This document shows positions 48,816-58,510 of a stretch of 64,000 bases of DNA, in pieces. Under the pieces are notes generated by a model that did no database searches, was not told the DNA's origin, and worked only from the letters and a program-made list of their open reading frames with translations. The stretch is from positions 957,351-1,021,350 of the forward strand of contig NZ_KB913028.1 in the NCBI RefSeq assembly GCF_000384135.1, in the 5' to 3' direction. Numbering within the stretch: the stretch's first letter is position 1; every line of letters begins with the position of its first letter. The DNA comes from Succinispira mobilis DSM 6222. Lineage in GTDB: Bacteria; Bacillota; Negativicutes; Acidaminococcales; Succinispiraceae. A program made the translations under genes and the position numbers.

Positions 48816-50015
48816 TTAGAATTCTTCATTAATATAATTTGTTTTAGGTGGGAATAATAACTGCAGAATAGCTACATATTTTGGATTAGTAGCTTTAATT
48901 AAATCTTGTCTAATTAAGCTGTCAACTGGATAAGCGCCCAAGTAAAGTTGAGTGAAGGTGCTGATCGACATTTGGATTTGAAATTCGGCTAATTCAGATT
49001 TCTCAACAAAAAGTTTATTGTTAGGCAGAGTTTTTAGAGAAAAAACTGCATTATTTTCTTTAACAAAAGAATCTTCGATTTTGATTGCCAGTTTAATTGC
49101 AATGTTTGGCTCTATAATACAGTTAAGATTAACTAAAGCTTCTTGAACATTGATAATTCTAGCCATCATAAAAGGTGCCAATTGCGGAAAATTAAAGTCA
49201 TCAGCTTGCTTTATATCTAAATTTAGATAAGCCAGATTATCAGGTGTTGCCCGCCATTTGCATAATTTAGTTTGGGTACGATGTTGGTAAACAAAGTTTA
49301 AAAACGTATTTTGACAAGTTGCATCTGCGGTCATTAATTCAGAAATAGTAAAAGCTTCGGAATCAAAATGGTAAAGCAGATATCCTAGCGGCTGTTTGTT
49401 TTTATAAGCAATCAACAAATGGCCGCCTTCGAGAAAATGAACTTTAAGCAGATTTTGGAAATCTAAGTTACTTCTGAGAATGTAGCCATTATAATTAGCT
49501 AAACTTGAGGTGTAGATTTCTTGCAAATCTTGAATAGCACAACTTGCCAAGTCAAACAGTTTAAGTTCAATGGTATTGTCTTTTTGGAAAAAACTTAACT
49601 GCTCTAGTGTTAGATTATAGCGTAAATGATTATGGCAAAAAGCAAAACCATAATGAGTATAAAGTTTGGCAACTATTGGTTTTAGTAAAACGATATAGAT
49701 ATTTTCTGTTTGCAACTTTCTAAAAGTGTAGGCTAATAGTTGGGAAAATGTTCCTAAACCACGAGCTTCAGGCGCAGTAGTTACACCAACAATATAGCGG
49801 GTTGTAACAGGATTATTGTTGATTTGCATTTGATAAGGATTTGCACAAAGCATTGTTAGCAATTTATCTTGAGCAAAATAACCAATAATATTATGCGCTG
49901 TAACATATTCATTAAAGTACCATTGAAAAAAAGGAGTATCTTTTTTTTCAAAAGAATAATCCCATAAGTGTTGCGCTTGAATAAGGTCAGTATTGTTTAG
50001 CAAACGCACTTGCAT
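48816..50015 (-). CDS. Eis-like GNAT acetyltransferase with SCP2-type domain
   Basis: A 399-residue protein with an N-terminal GNAT domain, acetyl-CoA loop VTTAPEARGLGTFSQLL near residue 75, a second GNAT-like half, and a C-terminal sterol-carrier-type domain beginning near 290 (IIEPNIAIKLAI). This is the Eis architecture. Substrates in the family are amines on proteins or aminoglycosides; here unknown. Two bp downstream of the DUF2156 gene, so co-translated. Confidence 0.85.
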   Translation of the reverse strand: MQVRLLNNTDLIQAQHLWDYSFEKKDTPFFQWYFNEYVTAHNIIGYFAQDKLLTMLCANPYQMQINNNPVTTRYIVGVTTAPEARGLGTFSQLLAYTFRKLQTENIYIVLLKPIVAKLYTHYGFAFCHNHLRYNLTLEQLSFFQKDNTIELKLFDLASCAIQDLQEIYTSSLANYNGYILRSNLDFQNLLKVHFLEGGHLLIAYKNKQPLGYLLYHFDSEAFTISELMTADATCQNTFLNFVYQHRTQTKLCKWRATPDNLAYLNLDIKQADDFNFPQLAPFMMARIINVQEALVNLNCIIEPNIAIKLAIKIEDSFVKENNAVFSLKTLPNNKLFVEKSELAEFQIQMSISTFTQLYLGAYPVDSLIRQDLIKATNPKYVAILQLLFPPKTNYINEEF

Positions 50016-50017
50016 GA

Positions 50018-50929
50018 TTAAATCCCCTTTAGTTTTGCAGAATATTTTTCTACCATAAATACAGGATTGTAAGATTCTTTAGCTTTACGCAGGCCTTCAA
50101 GACCCATATCTTCTTCACGATTAATATATTTAATGCTTTGCCAAGCATTGTTGCAAAAATCTTGATTAATTTTAGCGTAAAGACCGCGAATTGCGGGATT
50201 AGCTTTTTCTACATGAATTATAGCAACGTCTTTATTTATCGCTTCACCATAAGTAAAAGCTTCCATTTGCCCATCAATAAAAATAGTCCCTCCTTGAATT
50301 TCTAAGGCTTCTAGATTATTTAGTGATTGATTGATAGCACTCATTTCACAACGAATACTGTGATCACTAGAAATTCCTTTGGCGAGAAACCATTTTCCTA
50401 GAAATTCTTTGCATTGAGGGATCAAATCTGTAGTTAAAGGCAAATATTGATAGTCGGGATATAATTTTAGAAAAGCATTAATATGATTTTTTTTAGAATG
50501 ATACTTGCGACCCGCTAACTTTGCTAAATCTTCACGATTATAGACATAGTCGAAATTATCACGATCGGAAGTTAATTCAAAATTATCCCAAAAACTTTTA
50601 CTAATATCATTTAGAGCGTCTTGGTAAATTCCACGAATTTCACAGGCGGGATTAGCTTTTATTTGAGCTAAGATTAAATCTAAGGCAATATCGATATTGG
50701 CGCCATTTTTGGGAAAAGGCGGTAGAAAAAAATCGATTTCATCACGGCGGACCTTGATTATTAGACAGTTTTCGATTTCTAACCATTTTATATGGTAGCA
50801 TTTACGCCAAGCAAACATATTAGCAAAGGCGCACTCTGAACCAAAGTAAATTTTGTAATTGAAATATTCATCAAAAACAGGTTTGTCTGTAAGTTCTATA
50901 TCTTTAAATAAAATAAAAATCACTCCCAA
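50018..50929 (-). CDS. DUF2156 (LPG-synthase C-terminal-like) protein
   Basis: A soluble protein of about 300 residues with the double-GNAT fold of the DUF2156 family, related to the aminoacyl-transferase domain of MprF. Landmarks: KYHSKKNHINAFLK, a GGTIFIDGQMEAFTYGE segment and INREEDMGLEGLRKAKESY. TTG 50929 has no Shine-Dalgarno; GGGAG lies inside its first codons (50926-50922). The family N-terminus starts near LFKDIELTD, which would fit a rare ATT start at 50914. The true start is thus unsure. First gene of a minus-strand pair with the Eis-like gene. Confidence 0.82.
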   Translation of the reverse strand: MGVIFILFKDIELTDKPVFDEYFNYKIYFGSECAFANMFAWRKCYHIKWLEIENCLIIKVRRDEIDFFLPPFPKNGANIDIALDLILAQIKANPACEIRGIYQDALNDISKSFWDNFELTSDRDNFDYVYNREDLAKLAGRKYHSKKNHINAFLKLYPDYQYLPLTTDLIPQCKEFLGKWFLAKGISSDHSIRCEMSAINQSLNNLEALEIQGGTIFIDGQMEAFTYGEAINKDVAIIHVEKANPAIRGLYAKINQDFCNNAWQSIKYINREEDMGLEGLRKAKESYNPVFMVEKYSAKLKGI

Positions 50930-51175
50930 TTTGTATATACACTATATAAAAAACAATAATGTTTGCAAAATATTATACCATAATAAGCCGATTAATGCTA
51001 ATAACTTAGAAGCAAAATATCAGGTGAAAAAGGAAGAAATTTAGAAGAATATAAACAGCTTATTTGAAAAAATACAGAGGAAAACGGAGTAACTACTGGA
51101 TATTTGAATTTTTAATAATCGCTAAACAAAATTGAATGAAAAACAATTTTGCGAATATAATATTCGGATTTAGGC
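50930..51175. other. Gene-free stretch between DUF2156 gene and serA promoter
   Basis: AT-rich, no supported reading frame. It must hold the minus-strand promoter of the DUF2156 gene. A palindrome CGAATATAATATTCG (51152-51166) lies 9 bp upstream of the serA -35 and could bind a regulator. Confidence 0.5.
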
Positions 51176-51204
51176 TTGACATTTTAGCTAAATGTTATTA
51201 AAAT
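51176..51204 (+). promoter_or_regulatory. Promoter of the serA T-box leader
   Basis: TTGACA (51176-51181) and TAAAAT (51199-51204), spacer 17 bp. Confidence 0.85.
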
Positions 51205-51239
51205 TAAGCTGTAGTTTTAAAAACAGAATATTTAATTCA

Positions 51240-51467
51240 ATGATGGAGAAAAGTAGATGCTAAATTACTTTAAAGAGAGTCAGTGTAAGGTGGAAACTGA
51301 TAAGTAATAGTATCGAATCCGCTCTGGAGATGATAAGTGTTGCAACTTATCCGCAGAAAAAGCGTTAATATTTCATGAGGCTAATATAATACAAAATATT
51401 AGTGAAAAAGGTGGCACCACGGATTTTTATCCCGTCCTTAGTTATAACTAAGGACGGGATTTTTTAT
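51240..51467 (+). promoter_or_regulatory. T-box leader, serine specifier UCC
   Basis: T-box GGTGGCACCACGG at 51410-51422. Stem I: AAGAGAGTCAGT, apical loop GTAAGGTGGAA, ATTACTT/AAGTAAT stem, then GAA followed by TCC at 51318-51320, a Ser codon, then GCTCTGGAG. The terminator is a 14-bp stem TCCCGTCCTTAGTT/AACTAAGGACGGGA (51430-51459) with a T-run. Uncharged tRNA-Ser would switch serA on. Confidence 0.96.
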
Positions 51468-51516
51468 TATTTATATAATGGTAAATTAAAGCTAAATAAA
51501 GAGAGGAGTTAAAAAA

Positions 51517-53091
51517 ATGAAAATCATAGTAACAGAAAAAATCGCGGATAAAGGTATTGAGGTTTTAAAACAAGCTAAGGACGTTCAAGTTGATGTAAGA
51601 TTTGATATTGAAAGAGCGGAGCTTTTGAAGATTATTCCCGAATACGATGCAATTGTAGTAAGAAGTGTGACTAAGATAAACGAAGAGTTCTATCAGCATG
51701 CGACTAATCTTAAAGTAGTAGGTCGTGCTGGTAATGGGGTAGATAATATTGATGTTGAAGGGGCTACTAAACGTGGTATAATAGCGGTAAATACTCCAGA
51801 ATCAAATATTGTTTCGGCAGCAGAACACAGCATTGGCTTGTTATTATCTTCAGCTCGTAATATAACTATGGCTCATGAGCGGATTACCAGTAAAGTTTGG
51901 GATCGTAATGGCTTAAAAGGTTCAGAACTACTAGGTAAAACAGTGGGAATTATTGGCTTGGGTAGAATAGGTGGCTTAGTGGCGACTAGATTAAAAGCTT
52001 TTGATATGAAAATAATTGCTTACGACCCTTATATTGGCGAAGCTCGTTTCCAAAAATATGGAGCAGAAAGATGTGGTACTTTAGATGAATTACTAGCTAA
52101 AGCAGATTTTATTACTGTTCATACTCCGAAGACAGAAGAAACTTTTAATATGATTAGTGATGAACAGTTTAAAAAAGTCAAAAAAGGTGTTCGGGTTGTA
52201 AACTGTGCACGCGGTGGAATTATCAATGAAGATGCACTCGCAAAAGCTTTAAAAGCAGGAATAGTAGGTAGTGCTGGTATAGATGTTTTGGTAGATGAAC
52301 CTAATCCAACGTCACCATTGATTGGTATGGACCATTGTGTGCTTACACCTCATATTGGGGCAGATACAGTTGAAGCGCAAGATAATGTAGGTAAAACCAT
52401 AGCAGAAGAAGTTTTAGCAGCTTTAAGAGGGGAAATAGTGCCAAATGCGGTTAATCTACCAACCTTACAACCACAAGAATTAGGTGTAATGAAAAACTAC
52501 TTGCAATTGGGTGAATTTTTAGGGAAAATATATTATCAATTAGAAAAAGAAGCTATTGATAAAGTTGAAATTATATATCAAGGGCTAGATAAGATTGAAA
52601 CATCAATGTTATCTAGAGCTATTTTAAAAGGCTTGTTCCAACCAATTTTGAAAGAGCGTGTTAACTATGTAAATGCACTTTTGACGGCCGAAGCTCGTGG
52701 TGTGGATGTGATTGAAAGTATTAATAAGACTGCTGACAAGCATCAAAATCTAATTAAATTAAATATTTGTAGTGCAGAAAAAATATTTACGGTAAGCGGT
52801 ACAGTATTTGATAAAACGGAAATTAGAATTTTAGAAATAGATGGTTATAAATTTGATTTAACACCTACGCCATTTATGCTAGTTGCTAAAAATGAGGATA
52901 AGCCAGGAATGATCGGTCAAATTGGGACACTTCTAGGTGCGAGTAAGGTAAATATTGCCACAATGCAAGTTAGTCGTGCCGAGGATTCAGCAATGATGTT
53001 TATGACTGTTGATTCTAATGTAAATAAAGCTACATTGGATCTGTTAAGAGGTTTAGAAGGAATTATTAAGGTAGATTTGGTGAGACTGTAA
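51517..53091 (+). CDS. serA: D-3-phosphoglycerate dehydrogenase
   Basis: First step of serine synthesis, 3-phosphoglycerate to phosphohydroxypyruvate with NAD. The 524-residue long form has the substrate domain with VVGRAGNGVDNID, the NAD-binding GLGRIGGLVA near residue 150, catalytic Arg (NCARGG), Glu (DVLVDEPNP) and His (LTPHIGA), then the intervening ASB domain and a C-terminal ACT domain (KPGMIGQIGTLLG) for serine feedback. GAGAGGAG precedes ATG. Regulated by the Ser T-box, so both tRNA charging and end-product binding act on this step. Confidence 0.98.
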   Translation: MKIIVTEKIADKGIEVLKQAKDVQVDVRFDIERAELLKIIPEYDAIVVRSVTKINEEFYQHATNLKVVGRAGNGVDNIDVEGATKRGIIAVNTPESNIVSAAEHSIGLLLSSARNITMAHERITSKVWDRNGLKGSELLGKTVGIIGLGRIGGLVATRLKAFDMKIIAYDPYIGEARFQKYGAERCGTLDELLAKADFITVHTPKTEETFNMISDEQFKKVKKGVRVVNCARGGIINEDALAKALKAGIVGSAGIDVLVDEPNPTSPLIGMDHCVLTPHIGADTVEAQDNVGKTIAEEVLAALRGEIVPNAVNLPTLQPQELGVMKNYLQLGEFLGKIYYQLEKEAIDKVEIIYQGLDKIETSMLSRAILKGLFQPILKERVNYVNALLTAEARGVDVIESINKTADKHQNLIKLNICSAEKIFTVSGTVFDKTEIRILEIDGYKFDLTPTPFMLVAKNEDKPGMIGQIGTLLGASKVNIATMQVSRAEDSAMMFMTVDSNVNKATLDLLRGLEGIIKVDLVRL

Positions 53092-53112
53092 AATTTAGGA
53101 GGAAATAGTTTG

Positions 53113-54492
53113 ATGTATGATGTAGGAATAATTGGTGGTGGCCCCGCGGCAATTTTTGCAGCTTATGAATTTGTTTTGAAATACCCCAAGATTAAGATAA
53201 TTATGCTTGAGGAAGGGCATGATATTAGAAAACGCAGTTGTCCTATAGCTTTAAAAAAAGTTGAGCAGTGTATTAGTTGTAATCCCTGCAATATCATGCG
53301 CGGTTTTGGCGGTGCAGGAGCATTTTCAGATGGTAAATATAACTTCACCACTGAATTTGGTGGTTGGCTTAATGAATATTTATCAAAGGACGAAGTAATT
53401 GAACTAATCGATTATGTCGATCAACTAAATTTAGAACAAGGTGCTCCAGCTGAATATTTTACTACAAAGAATTCTACTATTTCTCGAAAAGCGCTAGGTC
53501 ATGATCTACACTTATTAAACGCAAAAGTAAGACATCTAGGGACAGAAAATAATCTTAGAATTTTAGAACATATTTCAGATATTCTGAAAGAAAAAATCAC
53601 TTTAATTTGTGATACCAAGGTAGAAACAATTAAAGTTGGCGAGAGTAGTTTTGAATTGTTGACAAATAGCTCTGAATTAGAATCTGTAAACTGCAAGTAT
53701 TTGATTGCCGCGCCAGGGAGAGCTGGTGCGGAATGGTTTAGTCAACAATGTATAAAACTTGGTTTGAACTTGATAAACAATCAAGTTGATGTTGGGGTAA
53801 GAGTAGAAGTGCCAGCAGAAGTTTTTGCACATATTACGGACGAAGTTTACGAAGCTAAATTGGTATATCGCACAAAACAGTATGGCGATTTGGTCAGAAC
53901 TTTCTGTATGAATCCTAATGGTTACGTAGTTGCAGAAAATACAGATGGAATTATTACGGTTAATGGACATAGTTATCGAGATGTAAGTTTACATAGTAAA
54001 AATACTAACTTTGCTCTGTTAGTAAGTAATACGTTTACGGAACCATTTAAAGAACCATTACAATATGGTAAGAAGATAGCTTCGTTTTCCAATATGCTTG
54101 GTGGGGGAGTACTGGTGCAAAGATTCGGTGATTTGATAAAAGGTCGTAGAACTGATGAAAAACGTATGAGCAAAAGTTTTACTAAAGCTACACTAAAAGC
54201 AACTCCTGGTGACTTGAGTTTAGTATTGCCTAAAAGGCATTTGGATAATATTATTGAAATGATTTATGCGTTAGATAATATTGCCCCAGGCATGGCTAAT
54301 GATGATACATTGCTATATGGTGTGGAAGTTAAATTTTATAGTTCACGCTTGGAATTAAGCAATAAGTTAGAAACTAAAATTCCAAATATGTTTGCTATTG
54401 GTGATGGAGCTGGAGTGACACGTGGATTGTCTCAAGCTAGTGCTAGTGGTGTATATGTGGCACGAGAGATAGCAAAGAGAATTTCCCAATAA
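53113..54492 (+). CDS. FAD-dependent oxidoreductase (COG2509-type)
   Basis: A 459-residue flavoprotein with an N-terminal dinucleotide motif GIIGGGPAAIFAAYE, a Cys cluster CISCNPCNIMRGFGGAGAFSDGK (split here as CISCNPC plus GGAGAFSDGK), and a C-terminal FAD contact FAIGDGAGVTRGLSQA. The family is widespread in anaerobes and has no settled function. TTG 53110 and ATG 53113 are adjacent; ATG gives 9 nt to AGGAGG and is preferred. It lies 21 bp after serA and may share its transcript. Confidence 0.85.
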   Translation: MYDVGIIGGGPAAIFAAYEFVLKYPKIKIIMLEEGHDIRKRSCPIALKKVEQCISCNPCNIMRGFGGAGAFSDGKYNFTTEFGGWLNEYLSKDEVIELIDYVDQLNLEQGAPAEYFTTKNSTISRKALGHDLHLLNAKVRHLGTENNLRILEHISDILKEKITLICDTKVETIKVGESSFELLTNSSELESVNCKYLIAAPGRAGAEWFSQQCIKLGLNLINNQVDVGVRVEVPAEVFAHITDEVYEAKLVYRTKQYGDLVRTFCMNPNGYVVAENTDGIITVNGHSYRDVSLHSKNTNFALLVSNTFTEPFKEPLQYGKKIASFSNMLGGGVLVQRFGDLIKGRRTDEKRMSKSFTKATLKATPGDLSLVLPKRHLDNIIEMIYALDNIAPGMANDDTLLYGVEVKFYSSRLELSNKLETKIPNMFAIGDGAGVTRGLSQASASGVYVAREIAKRISQ

Positions 54493-54573
54493 AATTATGT
54501 AACATATTGTACAAACTAAACGAATAGTATATTATATTAATATGTAAATTTTATGTAGGGAGTAGATGTGCAG

Positions 54574-55671
54574 ATGAAAAAATGGGCCAAGGGTTTAGCG
54601 TTTGTATTATTAGCAAGCAGTTTGTTAATGGCTGGTTGCGGCGCTAAAAAAGAAGAAAAACCTAAAGTAGCGGAAAAAACGAAAGTTGCTTTTGTTTTAG
54701 TAAGCCCAGCTAAAGATGGTGGTTGGTCGGAATCACATGAAAATGGCAGAATTTATTTAGAAAAAAACTTGCCTAACGTAGAAACGACAGTTGTAGCTTC
54801 TGTTCCAGAAGGGGCAGATTCAGAACGAGTTATTAGTCAGTTGGCTAGCCAAGGAAATAAAGTTATTTTCACTACTAGTTTTGGGTATATGGATCCAACT
54901 TTAAATGTAGCCAAAAAATTTCCTGACGTAGTATTTATGCATGCTAGTGGCTTTAAATCTGAAAAAAATATGGGTAATTATTTTGGGAGAATTTATGAAG
55001 CACGCTATTTGACAGGAATGGTTGCAGGAAAAGAAACACAAAGTAATGTAATTGGCTATGTGGCTGCTTTCCCAATTCCAGAAGTGGTGCGAGGCATAAA
55101 TGCTTTTACCCTAGGTGTCAAAGCAGTGAATCCGAATGCCAAGGTAAAAGTAATTTGGACTAATACTTGGTATGATCCAGCGAAAGAAAAACAAGCAGCA
55201 CTAAGTTTAATTGATGCAGGTGCCGATATAATAACTCAACATCAAAATACTACTGGACCACAGCAAGCGGCGCAAGAACGTGGCAAATTTGGTATTGGTT
55301 ATAATCTAGATATGAGTGCCGTAGCTCCTAAAGCAGTATTAACATCAGCAATTTGGAATTGGGGTCCTTTTTATAAAAAAGTTGTTGAAGGTGTGCAAAA
55401 TGGAACTTGGAAAATGGAAAACTATTGGGGTGGGATGAAAGATGGTGTTGTAGATATTGCACCTTACGGTCCAATGGTCAAAGAGGATACAAGGAAAATA
55501 GTAGATGCGGCTAAACAAGGAATTAAAGATGGGAAATTAATGATTTTTAAAGGACCATTAAAAGATCAAGAAGGTAATTTAAAAATAGCAGACGGTCAAG
55601 TAATGGCAGATAAAGAGTTATTGAGCTTTGACTGGTTTGTTGAAGGTGTAGAAGGAAATATTGCTAAATAA
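54574..55671 (+). CDS. BMP-family substrate-binding lipoprotein (copy 1)
   Basis: Periplasmic or surface binding protein of the PnrA/Med type. The lipobox is LLMAGC near residue 20 after a Lys-Lys start and hydrophobic core, so it is diacylated and anchored. The mature part has AKDGGWSESHENGR, the GADSERVI segment and IWTNTWYDPAKEKQAALSL (Rossmann halves). Family ligands are purine nucleosides. GTG 54568 is in frame, 5 nt from GGGAG; ATG 54574 gives a standard signal start. Followed by a close paralogue. Confidence 0.9.
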   Translation: MKKWAKGLAFVLLASSLLMAGCGAKKEEKPKVAEKTKVAFVLVSPAKDGGWSESHENGRIYLEKNLPNVETTVVASVPEGADSERVISQLASQGNKVIFTTSFGYMDPTLNVAKKFPDVVFMHASGFKSEKNMGNYFGRIYEARYLTGMVAGKETQSNVIGYVAAFPIPEVVRGINAFTLGVKAVNPNAKVKVIWTNTWYDPAKEKQAALSLIDAGADIITQHQNTTGPQQAAQERGKFGIGYNLDMSAVAPKAVLTSAIWNWGPFYKKVVEGVQNGTWKMENYWGGMKDGVVDIAPYGPMVKEDTRKIVDAAKQGIKDGKLMIFKGPLKDQEGNLKIADGQVMADKELLSFDWFVEGVEGNIAK

Positions 55672-55716
55672 AATAATTATAGAAATATAAAAATAAATTT
55701 AGGAGTGTTAGAAAAC

Positions 55717-56811
55717 ATGAAAAAATTGTTCAAAGGATTTTTAGTGGCTACGTTGCTAGGTAGTATGTTGCTAGCAGGCTGTGGTGGCGAAAAAAAAGCA
55801 GATACTAAACAAGAAAAAACAAAAGTTGCTTTTGTTTATATTGGCTCAGCTAAAGATGGTGGCTGGTCAGAATCGCATGATAATGGCAGAAAATATTTAT
55901 TAGAAAAAGTTCCAAATGTTGAAACAACAGTGGTGGAATCAGTTCCTGCTGGAGCCGATTCAGAACGAGTTATTAACCAATTGGCAGGTCAAGGTAACAA
56001 AATAATTTTCACAACTAGCTTTGGGTTTATGGATCCGACCTTAAACGTAGCTAAGAAATATCCTGACATTGTTTTTATGCATGCAAGTGGCTATAAAACC
56101 GATAAAAACATGGGAAATTATTTTGGAAGAATTTATGAAGCCCGTTATTTGACAGGGATGGTAGCTGGGAAGGAAACAAAATCAAATGTAATTGGTTATG
56201 TAGCTGCGTTCCCGATACCAGAAGTAGTGCGAGGCATAAATGCATTTACATTGGGAGTAAAAGCTGTAAATCCTAATGCCACGGTAAAAGTAATTTGGAC
56301 CAATACTTGGTATGATCCAGCGAAAGAAAAACAGGCAGGTCTCAGTTTGATAGACTCTGGAGCAGATATTATTACACAACATCAAGATACAATGGGAGCA
56401 CAACAAGCCGCTCAAGAACGTGGCAAGTATAGCATTGGTTATAATTTAGATATGGGTAAGGTTCTTCCTAAAACTGTATTAACATCAGCGATTTGGAACT
56501 GGGGTCCTTTTTATAAACAGTTGGTTGAAAATGTTCAAAAAGGAACATGGAAAACAGGTGCGTATTGGGGTTCTATGAAGGATGGAGTAGTAGATATTGC
56601 TCCTTATGGTTCAATGGTACAAGAAGATACTAAAAAAGTGGTGGATTCTGCAAAAGCACAACTGAAAGACGGGAAATTAATAGTATTTAAAGGGCCAATA
56701 AAAGATCAAAAAGGGAACGTTAAAGTTGCTGCTGGAGAAACGATGGCTGATAAAGACCTATTAAGTTTTGATTGGTTTGTTGAAGGCGTAGAAGGTACAG
56801 TTAAAAATTAA
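55717..56811 (+). CDS. BMP-family substrate-binding lipoprotein (copy 2)
   Basis: Tandem duplicate of the previous gene, with the same layout and long identical stretches such as VNPNAxVKVIWTNTWYDPAKEKQ. Lipobox LLAGC. Differences cluster in the signal peptide, around residues 30-60 and in the C-terminal third. AGGAG at 55701-55705 and ATG 55717; GTG 55705 overlaps the Shine-Dalgarno and is rejected. Probably a second receptor for the ABC transporter encoded next. Confidence 0.9.
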   Translation: MKKLFKGFLVATLLGSMLLAGCGGEKKADTKQEKTKVAFVYIGSAKDGGWSESHDNGRKYLLEKVPNVETTVVESVPAGADSERVINQLAGQGNKIIFTTSFGFMDPTLNVAKKYPDIVFMHASGYKTDKNMGNYFGRIYEARYLTGMVAGKETKSNVIGYVAAFPIPEVVRGINAFTLGVKAVNPNATVKVIWTNTWYDPAKEKQAGLSLIDSGADIITQHQDTMGAQQAAQERGKYSIGYNLDMGKVLPKTVLTSAIWNWGPFYKQLVENVQKGTWKTGAYWGSMKDGVVDIAPYGSMVQEDTKKVVDSAKAQLKDGKLIVFKGPIKDQKGNVKVAAGETMADKDLLSFDWFVEGVEGTVKN

Positions 56812-56834
56812 TCCATAAATAAAATATAATTTAG

Positions 56835-56857
56835 GGCGGGACTTGTGCCCGCCTTTT
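56835..56857 (+). terminator. Terminator after BMP lipoproteins
   Basis: GGCGGG and CCCGCC with a 7-nt loop, followed by TTTT. Nearly identical core to the hairpin at 20328-20345. Confidence 0.75.
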
Positions 56858-56978
56858 AATATTTAAAAATGTAAACTAACTCTATTTATTAGCAACTAAA
56901 TGATGTATAATAGTGTAATCAAAAAACTAATAAGTATAGCTTTAATAAATAAAACCATAAAATAACTGGAGGGAATAT

Positions 56979-58508
56979 ATGTCAACGCCTTTGGTAGAGA
57001 TGCGAAATATAACCAAAATATTTCCAGGTGTAGTAGCTAATGATAAGGTTAATTTGATTGTAAAGCAAGGCCAAATACATGCTCTTTTGGGCGAGAATGG
57101 TTCAGGGAAAAGCACGTTAATGAGTATACTCTGTGGTTTATATAATCCAACAGAGGGGGAAATATTAATAAACGGTATGGCTGAGAATTTCTCTAGTCCT
57201 AAAGATGCAATAAAATGTGGAATTGGAATGATTCACCAACATTTTAAACTTATTGATTCGTTTACGGTGTTAGAAAATATATTATTGGGGAAAAAAGATG
57301 CTGGTTTATTGCTTTCACAAAAACAGGTAGAAGCAGATATCATTTTTTTGGCCCGAAAATATGGTTTTAAAATTAATCCCCAGGCTTATATTTGGCAATT
57401 ATCTGTTGGAGAAAAACAACAAGTTGAAATTTTACGGACTTTGTACTATGGTTCTAGAATTTTAATTATGGATGAACCAACAGCAGTGCTAACACCACAG
57501 GAAACACAAGAATTGTTTTCAAATTTGCAAAAAATGGCTCAAGATGGATGTGCGATTATTTTCATTGCGCATAAACTTAATGAGGTAATGCAACTATCAG
57601 ATTGCGTAACAGTTTTACGTTCAGGCAAAGTAACTGGTTATTTAGAAAAAGAACAATTAGATCGTGAAAAACTTGCTAAAATGATGGTTGGCAGAGAAAT
57701 TGCCAATAAATATCAGAAAAATGAAGCACCTTTAGGGGATACTATCCTAGAGTTGCGTAACATAAAAGCGCTCAATGATATGGGTAATTTTGGTTTAAAG
57801 AAATTGGATTTAAAAATTCGAGCTGGAGAAGTATATTGCATTGCAGGTGTATCTGGGAATGGTCAAAAAGAATTAGCTGAGGTTATTGCCGGAATTCGGC
57901 CTATCTATTCAGGTAAAATTTTTATAGAAAATCAAGAATTAGATAAAGTTACGCCAAGAATTATGCTAGATAAAGGCGTAAGCTATGTTCCAGAAGATCG
58001 GTTGGGAATGGGTTTAATTCCTGATATGAATAGTTGTGAGAATATTATTTTGAAAAATTATGAGCAAGAAAAATTTTCGGGAGGGTTTTTACTCAAAACC
58101 GAGGTTATTGAGCAAGAAGCTAAAACGATAGTTAGAGACTATGATGTAAAGCAATCGTCTATATATCAACCTGTAAAAATGATGTCAGGTGGTAATTTGC
58201 AAAAATTACTTTTGGCAAGAGAAATTAAAACTAATCCGAAAATAATGGTAGTGTCTTATCCATCTAGAGGCTTAGATATAGGAGCAATTGAGGCAGTGCA
58301 TAAGTTATTATTGGCGCTTAAAGAAAAAAACACAGCACTAATAATTATATCTGAAGATCTAGAAGAAATTGCAAAGTTGGCAGATACTGTAGGGGTTATT
58401 TTCGAAGGGAAAATATTAGGGGAGTTTGCGGCACAAGATATGGACATTGAAAAAATAGGCTTGTTAATGGCAGGAATCATCTCAGAAAAACAGGAGGTTC
58501 CGGTATAA
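56979..58508 (+). CDS. Nucleoside-type ABC transporter ATPase (two NBDs)
   Basis: A 509-residue protein with tandem nucleotide-binding domains. NBD1: Walker A GENGSGKST near residue 38, signature LSVGEKQQ, Walker B ILIMDEPTAVLTP. NBD2: degenerate Walker A GVSGNGQKEL near 291, signature MSGGNLQK and a Walker B in which the usual Glu is replaced (MVVSYPSRGLD). This layout is that of YufO/NupB-type importers partnered with BMP proteins. GGAGGG precedes ATG. Followed by two permease genes. Confidence 0.93.
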   Translation: MSTPLVEMRNITKIFPGVVANDKVNLIVKQGQIHALLGENGSGKSTLMSILCGLYNPTEGEILINGMAENFSSPKDAIKCGIGMIHQHFKLIDSFTVLENILLGKKDAGLLLSQKQVEADIIFLARKYGFKINPQAYIWQLSVGEKQQVEILRTLYYGSRILIMDEPTAVLTPQETQELFSNLQKMAQDGCAIIFIAHKLNEVMQLSDCVTVLRSGKVTGYLEKEQLDREKLAKMMVGREIANKYQKNEAPLGDTILELRNIKALNDMGNFGLKKLDLKIRAGEVYCIAGVSGNGQKELAEVIAGIRPIYSGKIFIENQELDKVTPRIMLDKGVSYVPEDRLGMGLIPDMNSCENIILKNYEQEKFSGGFLLKTEVIEQEAKTIVRDYDVKQSSIYQPVKMMSGGNLQKLLLAREIKTNPKIMVVSYPSRGLDIGAIEAVHKLLLALKEKNTALIIISEDLEEIAKLADTVGVIFEGKILGEFAAQDMDIEKIGLLMAGIISEKQEVPV

Positions 58509-58510
58509 AT

